Part shown: piece after piece, positions 29,273 through 38,615 of the stretch
Layout: every line of letters starts with the position of its first letter
Numbering within the stretch: the first letter of the stretch is position 1
NCBI RefSeq assembly: GCF_000208925.1
Contig: NW_001914860.1
Coordinates: 187,612 to 251,611, forward strand
Direction of reading: 5' to 3'
DNA: 64,000 nt
Origin: Entamoeba histolytica HM-1:IMSS
Lineage: Eukaryota; Evosea; Mastigamoebida; Endamoebidae
Translations under genes and position numbers: made by a program
The notes under the pieces: model-generated
What the model saw: the letters and a program-made list of their open reading frames with translations, nothing else
Told to the model about the DNA's origin: nothing
Database searches by the model: none

Positions 29273-30145
29273 ATGAAATTTCTTGTTTATGGAGGTAAAG
29301 GATGGATTGGAGGCATCATTATTAACATGTTAAAGAAAGATGGACATGAAGTATTTGTAGGTGAAGCTCGACTTGAAGAAAGAGAAAGAGTTTTGAAAGA
29401 AATTGAAGACTTTCAACCAGATAGAATTATTAATTGTGCAGGAAAAACAGGAAGACCAAATGTAGATTGGTGTGAAGACCATAAACAAGAAACAATTAGA
29501 TCTAATGTACTTGGTACAATTAATTTAGTTGACTGTGCATATCTTCACCATATTCATGTAACTAATTTTGCAACAGGGTGTATTTATGAATATGATGAAA
29601 AACATCCAATGTATTCAGGAATTGGGTTTGTTGAAGAAGATGAACCAAATTTCAAAGGTAGTTTTTATTCATACACAAAAGGACTTGTAGAAAAGATATT
29701 AGTTAATTATCCTAACTTATTAAATTTACGGTTAAGAATGCCAATTTCAGATGATTTAAATCCACGTAGTTTTATTACTAAAATTCTTCATTATGCTAAA
29801 GTTGTAAATATTCCCAATTCAATGAGTGTTTTAACTGATCTTCTTCCAACTGCTATTGATATGTCTATCAAACAAACAACTGGACTATTAAACTTTGTTA
29901 ATCCAGGAGCTATTTCACATAATGAAATTCTTGATTTATACAAACAATATATTGACCCAAAATATACATATGTCAACTTTTCATTAGAAGAACAATCCAA
30001 AATATTAAAAGCAGGAAGGTCAAACAATGAACTAAACACTGATAAGTTTTTACAAATGTATCCAAACATTCCCAATATCAAAGACTCTATAATTGGAGTA
30101 TTTAAAAGAATGAAAGTTAATTTAGATAGAGAAAGAGAAAAGTAA
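29273..30145 (+). CDS. Rhamnose-type 3,5-epimerase/4-reductase (NRS/ER, RmlD-like SDR)
   Basis: The 290-residue protein is an extended short-chain dehydrogenase/reductase. It has the NAD(P)-binding GGKGWIGG at 8-15, the INCAGKTGRPNVDWCEDHK stretch, the ATGCIYEYD strand and the catalytic pair in YSYTK (YxxxK, about 132-136). The combination of GGKGWIGG, GRPNVDWCE and the conserved CEDHKQETIRSNV is that of plant NRS/ER and the C-terminal domain of RHM, which turn 4-keto-6-deoxyglucose nucleotides into rhamnose nucleotides. Mimivirus carries a similar enzyme. Whether Entamoeba makes a rhamnose donor is inference. The start is the first ATG. Confidence 0.85.
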   Translation: MKFLVYGGKGWIGGIIINMLKKDGHEVFVGEARLEERERVLKEIEDFQPDRIINCAGKTGRPNVDWCEDHKQETIRSNVLGTINLVDCAYLHHIHVTNFATGCIYEYDEKHPMYSGIGFVEEDEPNFKGSFYSYTKGLVEKILVNYPNLLNLRLRMPISDDLNPRSFITKILHYAKVVNIPNSMSVLTDLLPTAIDMSIKQTTGLLNFVNPGAISHNEILDLYKQYIDPKYTYVNFSLEEQSKILKAGRSNNELNTDKFLQMYPNIPNIKDSIIGVFKRMKVNLDREREK

Positions 30146-30553
30146 AATCTAATTTTCATTTTTTTATTATAATTTCTGGTGGTTTTCTCTTCCAAACATT
30201 CATTTTATATTAATTTTTAATTATTGAATAGTTCATAAAGTTCAATTATGAAATATGATGTAATTGATGTTAAGTATTTTCCAAAAAAAAACAATAACAC
30301 AAAGAATATTAATTCAAATTCTAATAAAAAGCATAATATCATTTATTAATAATATAAAGAAGTTTAAAAGTGAAATAAAGTACTTTTATATAAATTGTTG
30401 TTTTTTGCGAAAAAAAAGAAGAAAAAAAATGCAGTTATAAAAGATATTATTATGGTTTTATTTTTTTGTCGAATAATAAACTTTTTCTCTAGATTTTTTA
30501 TTAATTTTCTAAATAAATAATATTTCGTACATAAAAACCAATTTTTTTAATTC
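30146..30553. other. Intergenic spacer
   Basis: AT-rich 3' flank of the reductase and promoter region of the RasGEF. A and T runs only; no feature recognised. Confidence 0.6.
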
Positions 30554-30598
30554 TTGGAATATCTAAAAATTATTAGTGGTTTTCATCGTCATCATCTA

Positions 30599-32680
30599 AT
30601 GTTGACATTTAGTGAACTAAAACGATCACCTGAATTTGTTAATGAAAATCCCATTGAACCATTTCATAGAACAGTTTCAAAACAAAAAAGGTCGTTTGAT
30701 ATAATTATTGATGATTCTTCTAGAACAGAGTTTTATCCTTTAAAAGCACCAGACAGTGAAAAAAGTATTATAAGTCATTCAGACTCAATTGTACAACAAG
30801 AATTTAAAATTCCACACCGGGTTAAAGGTTCATCAAAAAACTCATCACTTCCCAGTCATATGAATGAATGTTCTGTTCATAACTTATCTCTTGATTCAGT
30901 GTCATCTAGTACTACTAATTCATTAATAAAATCATGTGGTTCAACATCATCTCCTAAAACACTTTCAATATCCAATACAGATTCATTTACTTCAACACTT
31001 AAAACAACAGGAGGAACAGAAAGTCCAATATCAGATATAAAACCCACTTCTCGACCAATAAATGAAAAAGATGTTCGTAAAAAAAAGTTAAGAAGGTTTA
31101 GTGAAGATTTAGATGGAGAGAAAAGAGTTATTGTTAAAAAAACAAATTCTATTAATCCTATATTTTCTAAAGAGAAAATTAAAGGAATTAAAAGTGCTGA
31201 TGATATTAAAAGAAAAATGAGAAAGAGTAATAGAAATGTATTTGGAGATAAAAGTTTATTAGTAGAAACTATTTTAGATATGATTAACCAAGAATGTGAA
31301 ATTGAAGAAATTCGTACCTTTTTCTTTGAAAATGATTTTTGTTTAATTCAAGATGAAGCTAAATGTAATTATAATGATTTTAGAATGGTAGTTTGGGGAT
31401 TTGATCAAAATATTAGAGAAATATTCAAAAAATTATGTTTTATTGCTTCACAAAAAAAGAATGGAGTTGGAATTTTAATGGAAATGTGTTTTAATCACAA
31501 ACATTTATTATTACCATATTGTGAATCATTCATTAAAAATGTATTAAATCAATTTAAAATAGTATTTAATCCAAATGGTGATCCATTATATAATGAAAAT
31601 GGTGAAATAGAAGAAATAAGTAAAGAAAAATTTATTGAAATGATTTTTGACCAACCAAAAGGAAAAAGGTATATTGATTCATTTATTTATTCATTCCCAT
31701 TGTTCTTAACAAAAAAAGAACTTATTGATTTAATTATTAAACAACATAAAAGACTTAAAGATCTTATTCAGTTTCATCATTTAATGGAAGAAAAAGCTAA
31801 TTTACTTCAAAAAGTAATTGAACAAACAGTTATTACAATTGTTCGTGTTATTGCTCTTGGTATTAAAGAAAAAAAATTACTTGAATGTTTTAATGATGAA
31901 ATATATTCATTATCATTTATTAATCAAATCAAATTTCAACTTACAAAACAAACTTCAATTCAATTTCAAACAAAAGATGAATTAATATTATCAAAAGGAT
32001 TTATTATAACAGGAAATAATCCTAAAACAAAATCAAAGAAAAAATTATTTGATATAACACATCTTGATATTAACAATTATCAAAAATTACCACCAAAAAT
32101 ATTAGCAAAACAACTCATTTTATTTGATTGGAGAATGACAGAAAATATTAATGTTAATAACATCATTAAATTAGATGAAAATGAAAATATTAATGAATGG
32201 ATTCATCTCGTTAAAAGAATTACTAAAAAACTTATGAAGTTAATTACTAAAAAAAATGAAGTTAAATATATTTTAAAATTACTTGAAGAATTACTTGAAC
32301 AAAATGATTTTAATTTTTTATTTACTTTTATCAGAGAATTAAGAAGTAAATTTAATGAATATCCTAAATTAGTTAAATTAGATAAAAAATATAAAAAACT
32401 TTATGATAAATTAAATTCATTATTTAGTTACGATAATAATTATTATGAATATAAAAGAATGTTTAATGAACTTCCTCAATTCTCTATAAAAATCCCTGTC
32501 ATTGAAATTTGGAAACATGAAATGAAAATTCAATCAAGTATTACATTGTTCTTCGATAATAAATTAAATATGATCAAAATCATTGAAGTCGCTAAACTAA
32601 TTCATCAAATAATCTCTCTTAAAATCATTCAATTAGATATTATTCCTATCCCAGAAATTCAATCATTTTTAATATTATAA
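30599..32680 (+). CDS. RasGEF domain protein (REM plus CDC25-like), long disordered N-terminus
   Basis: The open frame extends upstream to a TTG at 30554, but the first ATG is at 30599 and gives 693 residues. Residues 1-200 are Ser/Thr/Pro-rich and disordered. A RasGEF N (REM) region is seen near 355-420 (YIDSFIYSFPLFLTKKELIDL). A divergent CDC25-like catalytic region runs from about 500 (LPPKILAKQLILFDWRM) to the C-terminus. Such proteins load GTP on Ras/Rap GTPases. The catalytic half is Lys/Ile/Asn-rich and weakly conserved, so activity is uncertain. It is one of two RasGEFs in this window. Confidence 0.82.
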   Translation: MLTFSELKRSPEFVNENPIEPFHRTVSKQKRSFDIIIDDSSRTEFYPLKAPDSEKSIISHSDSIVQQEFKIPHRVKGSSKNSSLPSHMNECSVHNLSLDSVSSSTTNSLIKSCGSTSSPKTLSISNTDSFTSTLKTTGGTESPISDIKPTSRPINEKDVRKKKLRRFSEDLDGEKRVIVKKTNSINPIFSKEKIKGIKSADDIKRKMRKSNRNVFGDKSLLVETILDMINQECEIEEIRTFFFENDFCLIQDEAKCNYNDFRMVVWGFDQNIREIFKKLCFIASQKKNGVGILMEMCFNHKHLLLPYCESFIKNVLNQFKIVFNPNGDPLYNENGEIEEISKEKFIEMIFDQPKGKRYIDSFIYSFPLFLTKKELIDLIIKQHKRLKDLIQFHHLMEEKANLLQKVIEQTVITIVRVIALGIKEKKLLECFNDEIYSLSFINQIKFQLTKQTSIQFQTKDELILSKGFIITGNNPKTKSKKKLFDITHLDINNYQKLPPKILAKQLILFDWRMTENINVNNIIKLDENENINEWIHLVKRITKKLMKLITKKNEVKYILKLLEELLEQNDFNFLFTFIRELRSKFNEYPKLVKLDKKYKKLYDKLNSLFSYDNNYYEYKRMFNELPQFSIKIPVIEIWKHEMKIQSSITLFFDNKLNMIKIIEVAKLIHQIISLKIIQLDIIPIPEIQSFLIL

Positions 32681-32816
32681 ATTAGTATATTAGCTGTGTA
32701 TTTTTCTTTATCTTTTTTTATCCTTTAAAATAATTCAATTATCTTAAATTCTTATTCACTATTCCACTAAAACTTCTACATGTCTTTAATGTATCAATCA
32801 TGGTTTGAACTATAAA

Positions 32817-33302
32817 TCATTTTCTATACTTTTTAATCATTAAAATCAATAAATACAAACTTTCATTATTATGACTATAATTCTTCCATTTATCATGTAA
32901 TTCTTGTACTTGTATTGTAGATATGGAATGATTTAATTGCTGTATTAAATTATCTCTTACTATCCATTCAATACAATACCATTTTACTATTTGTTCAACC
33001 ATTTCACATTGATGGTGGTAATGTTGATACACTGATGAATCATTTCCAATTGGTAATTTAAGAATTCGACTCTTTGTGTTATTGACAGCTGTTTCCATAG
33101 AGTGATACATCTCTTCAAGACGTTCATTTAATGCATGTAATCCAATAATTTGTTCTTCTTTTTCATTAACTTCATTACTATCATTAAATCGCTGTACCCC
33201 TTCATTAATCATTTGACATAACACACCCCACCCTTTAATTTGTTTTTCAATCAAATCAACTGTTTTATTAATAATGGTTTGTTGTTCAGTGACTTTGCTC
33301 AT
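32817..33302 (-). CDS. Hypothetical helical protein, 161 aa
   Basis: I do not recognise a family. The sequence is predicted helical throughout, with a likely coiled coil at 45-85 (NEKEEQIIGLHALNERLEEM). It has several conserved-looking Trp/His residues (QHYHHQCEMVEQIVKWYCIEW). No signal or membrane segment. It lies tail-to-tail with the RasGEF gene, 136 bases apart. A clean ATG and typical codon use support a real gene. Confidence 0.68.
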   Translation of the reverse strand: MSKVTEQQTIINKTVDLIEKQIKGWGVLCQMINEGVQRFNDSNEVNEKEEQIIGLHALNERLEEMYHSMETAVNNTKSRILKLPIGNDSSVYQHYHHQCEMVEQIVKWYCIEWIVRDNLIQQLNHSISTIQVQELHDKWKNYSHNNESLYLLILMIKKYRK

Positions 33303-33413
33303 TTCTTTTGTTTTCTTTTTTGTTTTAATTTATTAAAATTTATAATTAAAAATTATAACAAGGGTTGTTTTTTATTAATTCAATGCAATCAATTTTGTTC
33401 TTTTTTAATTCAC

Positions 33414-33857
33414 TTAAAATGTTAAATTTTTTCTTTCTGGTTTATTTTCTTGTTGTTCTTCTTTGTCTTTTTGTTTCTTTTCATGTTTTTTATATTGTTT
33501 TGCTTTTTCTTTTTTAGCTTCTTTCTTCCTTAACTTCTCTAGACGTTCTTCTTGTTCTTTCTTTTCTTGCTTTTCTCGTTTCTCTTTCTTTTTAGCTTCT
33601 TCTCTTTCAGCTCGTTCTTTCTTGATTTCTTCTTGTCGTTCTATCTTCTTAATAAGGTATTTTGGAAGAATAGGCTTCTTTTCTTCTTCACGTTCTTTCT
33701 TAGTTTTTTTATGTTGTTTAACTAAGACTTTCTTTGGTTTCTCCTCTTTTGTTTTTTTTGATTGACGTGGTTTCTTTTCGGTTGGTGTTGTCTCTTCTGG
33801 ATTTGTAGTTTCTAAGACTTGTTCAGTCTCTGCTGTTGTGTTGGTTTCTTCGCTCAT
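33414..33857 (-). CDS. Lysine/glutamate-rich protein, 147 aa
   Basis: The protein is mostly Lys and Glu. An acidic Thr-rich N-terminus (TETEQVLETTNPEETTPTEK-like) leads to a long charged single alpha helix or coiled coil built of KKEK/EERE units (about 50-140). The short folded-looking island ILPKYLIKKIERQEEI sits at about 63-78. The composition recalls the KERP proteins of E. histolytica, but low-complexity composition is not proof of homology. No signal peptide is present, and a nucleolar or cytoskeletal role is equally possible. The antisense frame over it is an artefact of the repeats. Confidence 0.7.
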   Translation of the reverse strand: MSEETNTTAETEQVLETTNPEETTPTEKKPRQSKKTKEEKPKKVLVKQHKKTKKEREEEKKPILPKYLIKKIERQEEIKKERAEREEAKKKEKREKQEKKEQEERLEKLRKKEAKKEKAKQYKKHEKKQKDKEEQQENKPERKNLTF

Positions 33858-34017
33858 TCTCTCGTATTTTCAGTCTTTTTGTTTTTCATTTTTCTTGTTT
33901 TTTTAAGAACTTCATTTCTCCAAAACGAAAAGCCATACTGCTGATATGCTCATCTTCTTTGACGAGATGAAACTAAGACACATTTAATCTCCGTTTTAGA
34001 AAAGAAAAACAAAACAG

Positions 34018-35883
34018 ATGAAATTAGCTGTTTTAACAGTTACTATATTCATGACTTTAAGTTATGGTTTAAATATCACATTTAGTCAACGAACCAATTG
34101 TGATGGTCTTGAAAGTGGGTTTTATTGTGTTGACTCAACAACATATTATTGGTGTTATGGACAATCCAGATTTAAGCAAGCAACGTGTCCTAATGGTTTA
34201 GAATGCAAATGTGGTAAAACAATTTACAACCCATGCATGTGGCCGTTTCAAGGAAACACACCAGATTGTGATGGAAAACCAGGAAAGTATTTCAGTGGTA
34301 CAACACCAGAAGAACCATCAGAAAGCTCAACAGTTAATCCTCCAGAAGATTCATCTTCAATTCCACCATCACCTGACTCATCTTCTACTCCTGTAAGTTC
34401 AAGTTCACATACTCCAGAACCATCAGAGTCATCTAGTCAACAAAAATCAGAGTCATCTACATCCCAATCATCTAACAATTCAGGAGATGATGACTATAAT
34501 CCTGACTGGCCAGATGTTGAAAAAGGAGTATATTCCATGGCACCAAATACTCATCTTCCATTAGTACTAAAATTTGACAAAAACAAATGGAAAGAACAAA
34601 TCAAAGAAGTTGTTTCAAATTCAAATTATAACAATGAAGCATTATATCAACCAGCAACATCAGACTATGCCTGTGCTCTTCACCCACCATCAAAATATGA
34701 TAATAATCCAACACAAATATGGATTGGAAGACCAAGTCAATCAGTAACAATTTCATATACTCCAGGAGTAGCAATCCGATTACCAGACAAATATTATGGA
34801 ATGTTTTTGGGATATGCCATGGATGCTTATGGATTAAATCCAGGAATGCTTATTGGACTTGGTGCAAAAGAATCATTTAGTTTTGCACGATATCAAGCAA
34901 CTGATGATGGAAGTTATTTCATTGTTGCCAATGAAAATGAACACTATGACTGCTACTCATCATCACAAAGAGGACTTTGTCGTGATGGAAATTTAGATGG
35001 TCCATTCCAAGTTGAAACAGGAGGAATGTCAACTGATGTTGCAATATTACCAAATAGATTCTGGATTGGTGAATCAACTACACCAAAGTCTGAAAGAAAG
35101 ATTAAATACATGTTTGATAATGAGGTTTTAACATATGCAGGATTTAGAGCATATCATGATTATTTCACATTAAATTATGGAAGGGCATTTGTATTAACTT
35201 CTTTAGATTTCCATTTCAGGCATAATTTAGTAATGAACATGAAGAAGGTTGGATTAAGAGACGCATTGTCTAAACGAACCAAACGAGAACAACGAGACTC
35301 TCTTGAATTTGCTACTGCTATGTATACATACAATAGAGGTGTTTTTGATACTCAACTAATCCAAATGCTAAATGGATGTAATGCAGATATGGATCCATGC
35401 ACGGATTGTAAATTAGATGGATATGGAGGACATACCACTGACATTAGAATTGTTTGTAAAGCTGTTGATTCAGTTCCAAATAAAGAGGTGTATGATTATA
35501 ATTTGAGTAAAGAAGATGTTGAATATTTCATTAGTACAATTCAATCAACATATCCATTTAATAACGTAGATTGGAAAACACTTAGAAGTGATGTTGACAC
35601 TGCCTATGATTATCTAAAATCCCAAAGAAATAGTAATGCAATTTCTTTCAGATATGATTGGAGAACATTACTTGCCGTAATAAGAATGCATCTTCCACCT
35701 ATTGAATATTTTGTTGGTGACCAAGTCAAAACATTCCAAGATTATTGGGGAGGTGTATTGAATGATGACCTAGGTCCATACCAATCAGTTTCTAATTTCC
35801 CATTTAAATTCTGTTCTACTTCTGGAGGAAGATCTAATTTATGTTCTTCTAAGTCACACAAACAAGTTCATTATTCAAAATAA
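34018..35883 (+). CDS. Jessie-type cyst-wall chitin-binding lectin
   Basis: The 621-residue secreted protein has a signal peptide (1-17, MKLAVLTVTIFMTLSYG) and an N-terminal chitin-binding domain at about 25-85. That domain has the eight cysteines (C28, C37, C46, C57, C63, C65, C73, C84) typical of Entamoeba Jacob, Jessie and chitinase. A Ser/Pro/Thr-rich linker (about 92-165) is a likely O-phosphodiester glycan site. The C-terminal domain of about 450 residues is the type that self-aggregates in Jessie3 and seals the cyst wall. Expression is expected only in encystation; I did not find a known encystation promoter motif. Presence of this gene ties the organism to Entamoeba. Confidence 0.92.
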   Translation: MKLAVLTVTIFMTLSYGLNITFSQRTNCDGLESGFYCVDSTTYYWCYGQSRFKQATCPNGLECKCGKTIYNPCMWPFQGNTPDCDGKPGKYFSGTTPEEPSESSTVNPPEDSSSIPPSPDSSSTPVSSSSHTPEPSESSSQQKSESSTSQSSNNSGDDDYNPDWPDVEKGVYSMAPNTHLPLVLKFDKNKWKEQIKEVVSNSNYNNEALYQPATSDYACALHPPSKYDNNPTQIWIGRPSQSVTISYTPGVAIRLPDKYYGMFLGYAMDAYGLNPGMLIGLGAKESFSFARYQATDDGSYFIVANENEHYDCYSSSQRGLCRDGNLDGPFQVETGGMSTDVAILPNRFWIGESTTPKSERKIKYMFDNEVLTYAGFRAYHDYFTLNYGRAFVLTSLDFHFRHNLVMNMKKVGLRDALSKRTKREQRDSLEFATAMYTYNRGVFDTQLIQMLNGCNADMDPCTDCKLDGYGGHTTDIRIVCKAVDSVPNKEVYDYNLSKEDVEYFISTIQSTYPFNNVDWKTLRSDVDTAYDYLKSQRNSNAISFRYDWRTLLAVIRMHLPPIEYFVGDQVKTFQDYWGGVLNDDLGPYQSVSNFPFKFCSTSGGRSNLCSSKSHKQVHYSK

Positions 35884-35955
35884 TTCACTATTGTTTATAA
35901 TGTCTTTTTAATGTATTTTTAAAGAAACTCATAGAAAATTTTATTTAAAAATCAA

Positions 35956-36528
35956 TCAATTATCCGTACTTTCCATTTTTAATAATTCTTGTTCAAATAT
36001 ATCGTCTTCATTGGTATGTTTTTCTTTAAGTTCCTCTTGTCTTTTTTGTTTAATTTCTTTCTTTATTTCTTTTTGAATATCTTTTGAAGAGAAATCTTCA
36101 CTTGAATCGTCTTCTTCCATTTTAGTAGTAGGGCTATCGCCATTAATATCCTCCTCTTCTTTTTTCATTTCTTCTTCTCCTTGTTCTTTTTCTTCCTTGG
36201 TTTCTTCTGTTAATTGTTTTTTCGTTGAAGATTTGTCTTTCTTTTCTTTCTTTGTTTTTGGTTGTTTTTCTTTATTTAAAACATCATCAAGTCTCATAAC
36301 AGTAATTTGTTTTCCATCAACAGTCGTATTAGCCAATTCTAATGCTTTTTCAACTGAAGCAAGTGAAGCAAATTCAACAACAGCAAAACCTCTTCTTTTA
36401 TTTGTGTTTCTCCAAATTGGAATAGTAACCCGTAATACTTTACCACATTTTGCAAAAATTTTAACTAATGTACTTTCAGTAGTAATAGAAGAAACCTTAC
36501 CGACAAAAATACAATACGAATTATTCAT
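35956..36528 (-). CDS. RRM RNA-binding protein with charged tail
   Basis: One RRM at the N-terminus has RNP2 CIFVGKV and RNP1 RRGFAVVEF (about residues 4-75). A Lys/Glu/Asp-rich disordered tail of about 110 residues follows. The open frame runs upstream to a TTG at 36552, but the first ATG is at 36528, starting right before RNP2 (MNNSYCIFVGKV), and gives 190 residues. The charged tail suggests a nucleolar or splicing role, which is inference. A second RRM gene lies 70 bases upstream on the same strand. Confidence 0.85.
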   Translation of the reverse strand: MNNSYCIFVGKVSSITTESTLVKIFAKCGKVLRVTIPIWRNTNKRRGFAVVEFASLASVEKALELANTTVDGKQITVMRLDDVLNKEKQPKTKKEKKDKSSTKKQLTEETKEEKEQGEEEMKKEEEDINGDSPTTKMEEDDSSEDFSSKDIQKEIKKEIKQKRQEELKEKHTNEDDIFEQELLKMESTDN

Positions 36529-36597
36529 TTTCTTTTGAGTTGTTTTTGGCAAATGTTTATAATTTACTGTGTGTTAAGTTAAAATGTATTTTCTTGT

Positions 36598-36897
36598 TTA
36601 ACAACTAAACAAACATTTCATTGGTTTTTTCTCTGCCATATTAACACGGATATATTGTTTATCAATAATTGACCCATCTCTAGAACATGCTCGTTCAGCT
36701 CCTTTTTTGTCTTCGAACTCAATGAAACAACACCCTTTTGATTGACCATTTGGATAATATTGCATCATCATACGAGATATTCTCCCACAGGTAATAAACT
36801 TTTCTCTAATTTCATTTTCCTTCATAGACTTAGGTAATTTACCAATAAACACCGATGTTTCTGGGTTATAGGGTTTTTGGCGTTCGTTATTAGTCAT
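36598..36897 (-). CDS. Single-RRM protein, 99 aa
   Basis: The whole protein is one RRM: RNP2 VFIGKL at 16-21 and RNP1 KGCCFIEF at 54-61, with the final strand YIRVNMAEKKP. RNP1 has Cys-Cys where Gly/Phe-Gly is usual, an unusual surface. It ends in MKCLFSC, whose Cys-rich end resembles a lipidation site but is not a clear CaaX box. The short size matches small RRM proteins such as those of CIRBP or splicing type; the partner RNA is unknown. It is head-to-tail with the preceding RRM gene. Confidence 0.82.
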   Translation of the reverse strand: MTNNERQKPYNPETSVFIGKLPKSMKENEIREKFITCGRISRMMMQYYPNGQSKGCCFIEFEDKKGAERACSRDGSIIDKQYIRVNMAEKKPMKCLFSC

Positions 36898-36970
36898 TGA
36901 TTAGCTTTTTTCAGATTTTTGTTATTTTTGATTAAACACATCTTTTATTTATTAAATTAAAAAAACAAAA

Positions 36971-38263
36971 TCAATGTAATATTCCAGAGAGTGAAGGCTG
37001 AAAGGATTGTGTTAAGTCAATAATTTTTTCTTCGGAGTTAAATGTTTCTATCTGACGATTCCGCCTTCTATCCATTATTTCAGATTCTAATCGATGTGAT
37101 CGTGCTAATTGTTCTACTCCATTTTGTGAAGTTTGAGCAGAATAATATCGTTTAAAATCATAGTCATTTAATAAAGCACACTCTTTAATTTGTCTTTCAT
37201 TTGATGGGATTGTTGAAAATTCCATAGTAAGAGGATAAAAAGGATGTTGTTCTACATTGGTTATTGGAGCAAATGAGCTATATGGTATAGAGTCAAATAC
37301 ATTAGACTGATGTTGTTCAAACATTCTATCTTGTTCTTTAAGAAGTATTGGTTCTCTAGTTGGGAGAGAAGGTGCCATTCTATTAATAATAGGTTGGTTC
37401 CATACATGAATTGGAATTTCACGAAAATCTGACTGATGTGGGGAATTGTTTAATTGATGAGAAGTTATTTGGTTGTTTTGGTCTTTTTGATTTTCTTCAT
37501 CCTTTTTTTCTAGATGGCGTTGTTCAATTCCCTTACTTACAATATCATAGTCCATTCTAATTAAACACACTTTTCTTTCTCTTTTAGGACCAGTCAGTGG
37601 TTGTTCAAATTGTTCTTCAATAGTTGTCTCATTTTCGTATTTATCTTTAATGCTTTTTCCATTATTTCGTTTTATTTCAAACATATTAACAAGGCTTTGT
37701 GAATTTTGTTTTAATAGTTCATCAATTGCTTTCTTATAATCTGTATGCTCCTGACATATCCTCTGAGTTAAAGTAACATAAGACATTGAGTCATAGTCAA
37801 GAGATGGATATATATTCTTAAAAAATGAAGTAATTATATTGCATTTATTGGTTGGAAGTTCATCAACACATATTTGATCTACAACATTGAACCATTCTGG
37901 TCTTTTGTTAATGTCTTCAGTTGATTCAATAACTGCATATTTTGGAACAGAAAGAGGAAGAAAAAGAACTTTTCTCTCAAATGAATTCTTCCCTCCATCA
38001 TTAAGAGACTGAAGATATTCTTTTACTTTCGAGTGGTCTCCAATCTTTGGATATTTAATCATTACTTTTGTATTTGTCATTTTTAATACATTAAATGGGA
38101 ATAAAACACAATATTCAAATTCAGCCCACTTCACTTCATCTCTACATTTAAACACATGGCCTAAGTACGATTTAATATTTTCATAATGAGTATCATCTTT
38201 GCATTGTTGTATGACATAATCAATATATTCTAAAATATCGGCAGTTACAGCTGGATCTGACAT
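36971..38263 (-). CDS. Hypothetical protein, 430 aa
   Basis: I do not recognise a family. The N-terminal 190 residues look folded (landmarks YCVLFPFNVLKMTNTKVMIKY and KVLFLPLSVPKYAVIEST). The middle and C-terminal parts are rich in Gln, Asn, His and Ser and probably disordered. A basic stretch RRRNRQIET near 400 could be a nuclear localisation signal. The layout (folded N-terminus plus glutamine-rich tail) would suit a transcription or mRNA factor, but nothing in the sequence proves it. Confidence 0.7.
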   Translation of the reverse strand: MSDPAVTADILEYIDYVIQQCKDDTHYENIKSYLGHVFKCRDEVKWAEFEYCVLFPFNVLKMTNTKVMIKYPKIGDHSKVKEYLQSLNDGGKNSFERKVLFLPLSVPKYAVIESTEDINKRPEWFNVVDQICVDELPTNKCNIITSFFKNIYPSLDYDSMSYVTLTQRICQEHTDYKKAIDELLKQNSQSLVNMFEIKRNNGKSIKDKYENETTIEEQFEQPLTGPKRERKVCLIRMDYDIVSKGIEQRHLEKKDEENQKDQNNQITSHQLNNSPHQSDFREIPIHVWNQPIINRMAPSLPTREPILLKEQDRMFEQHQSNVFDSIPYSSFAPITNVEQHPFYPLTMEFSTIPSNERQIKECALLNDYDFKRYYSAQTSQNGVEQLARSHRLESEIMDRRRNRQIETFNSEEKIIDLTQSFQPSLSGILH

Positions 38264-38615
38264 TCAACGAGAACCTTTATTTATTTTTGTTTTTTTATTT
38301 TAGGTAAATATCCATTTTTATACTTATAGTAAAAAAACCTAAGTTTTTAATTATTCTTTTTTCACATCAAAATCATATTTTTGGAGCAAAAAAGGTTTTT
38401 CTTCAATTTTTTTGGAGTTTTAATAAAAGAAATGTTGTTTTGACGAATAACATTTTTTAACCTTTTTCATTGAAATACTTGACGATAACATTTAACTTTG
38501 CTTTCCTCATTTTTAGTGTTACCTCTATTTTTGATTTTTGGTTTCATCTTTATAGAATTTCTTCCTTCTTTTTAAAATTACGTAAAACATTATCTTTTTT
38601 TTCATTTTGTTAATA
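38264..38615. other. Divergent intergenic region
   Basis: This is the shared promoter region of the 430-aa gene (minus) and the second RasGEF (plus). It is rich in T runs; no further element recognised. Confidence 0.6.

Noticed and set aside
33463..33765. Plus-strand frame of 100 codons over the Lys/Glu-rich gene
   Set aside because: Mirror image of the AAG/GAA-rich coding strand, giving Phe/Ser/Leu only.
33414..33857. Naming this gene KERP1
   Set aside because: Similarity is compositional only; I could not align a specific region.
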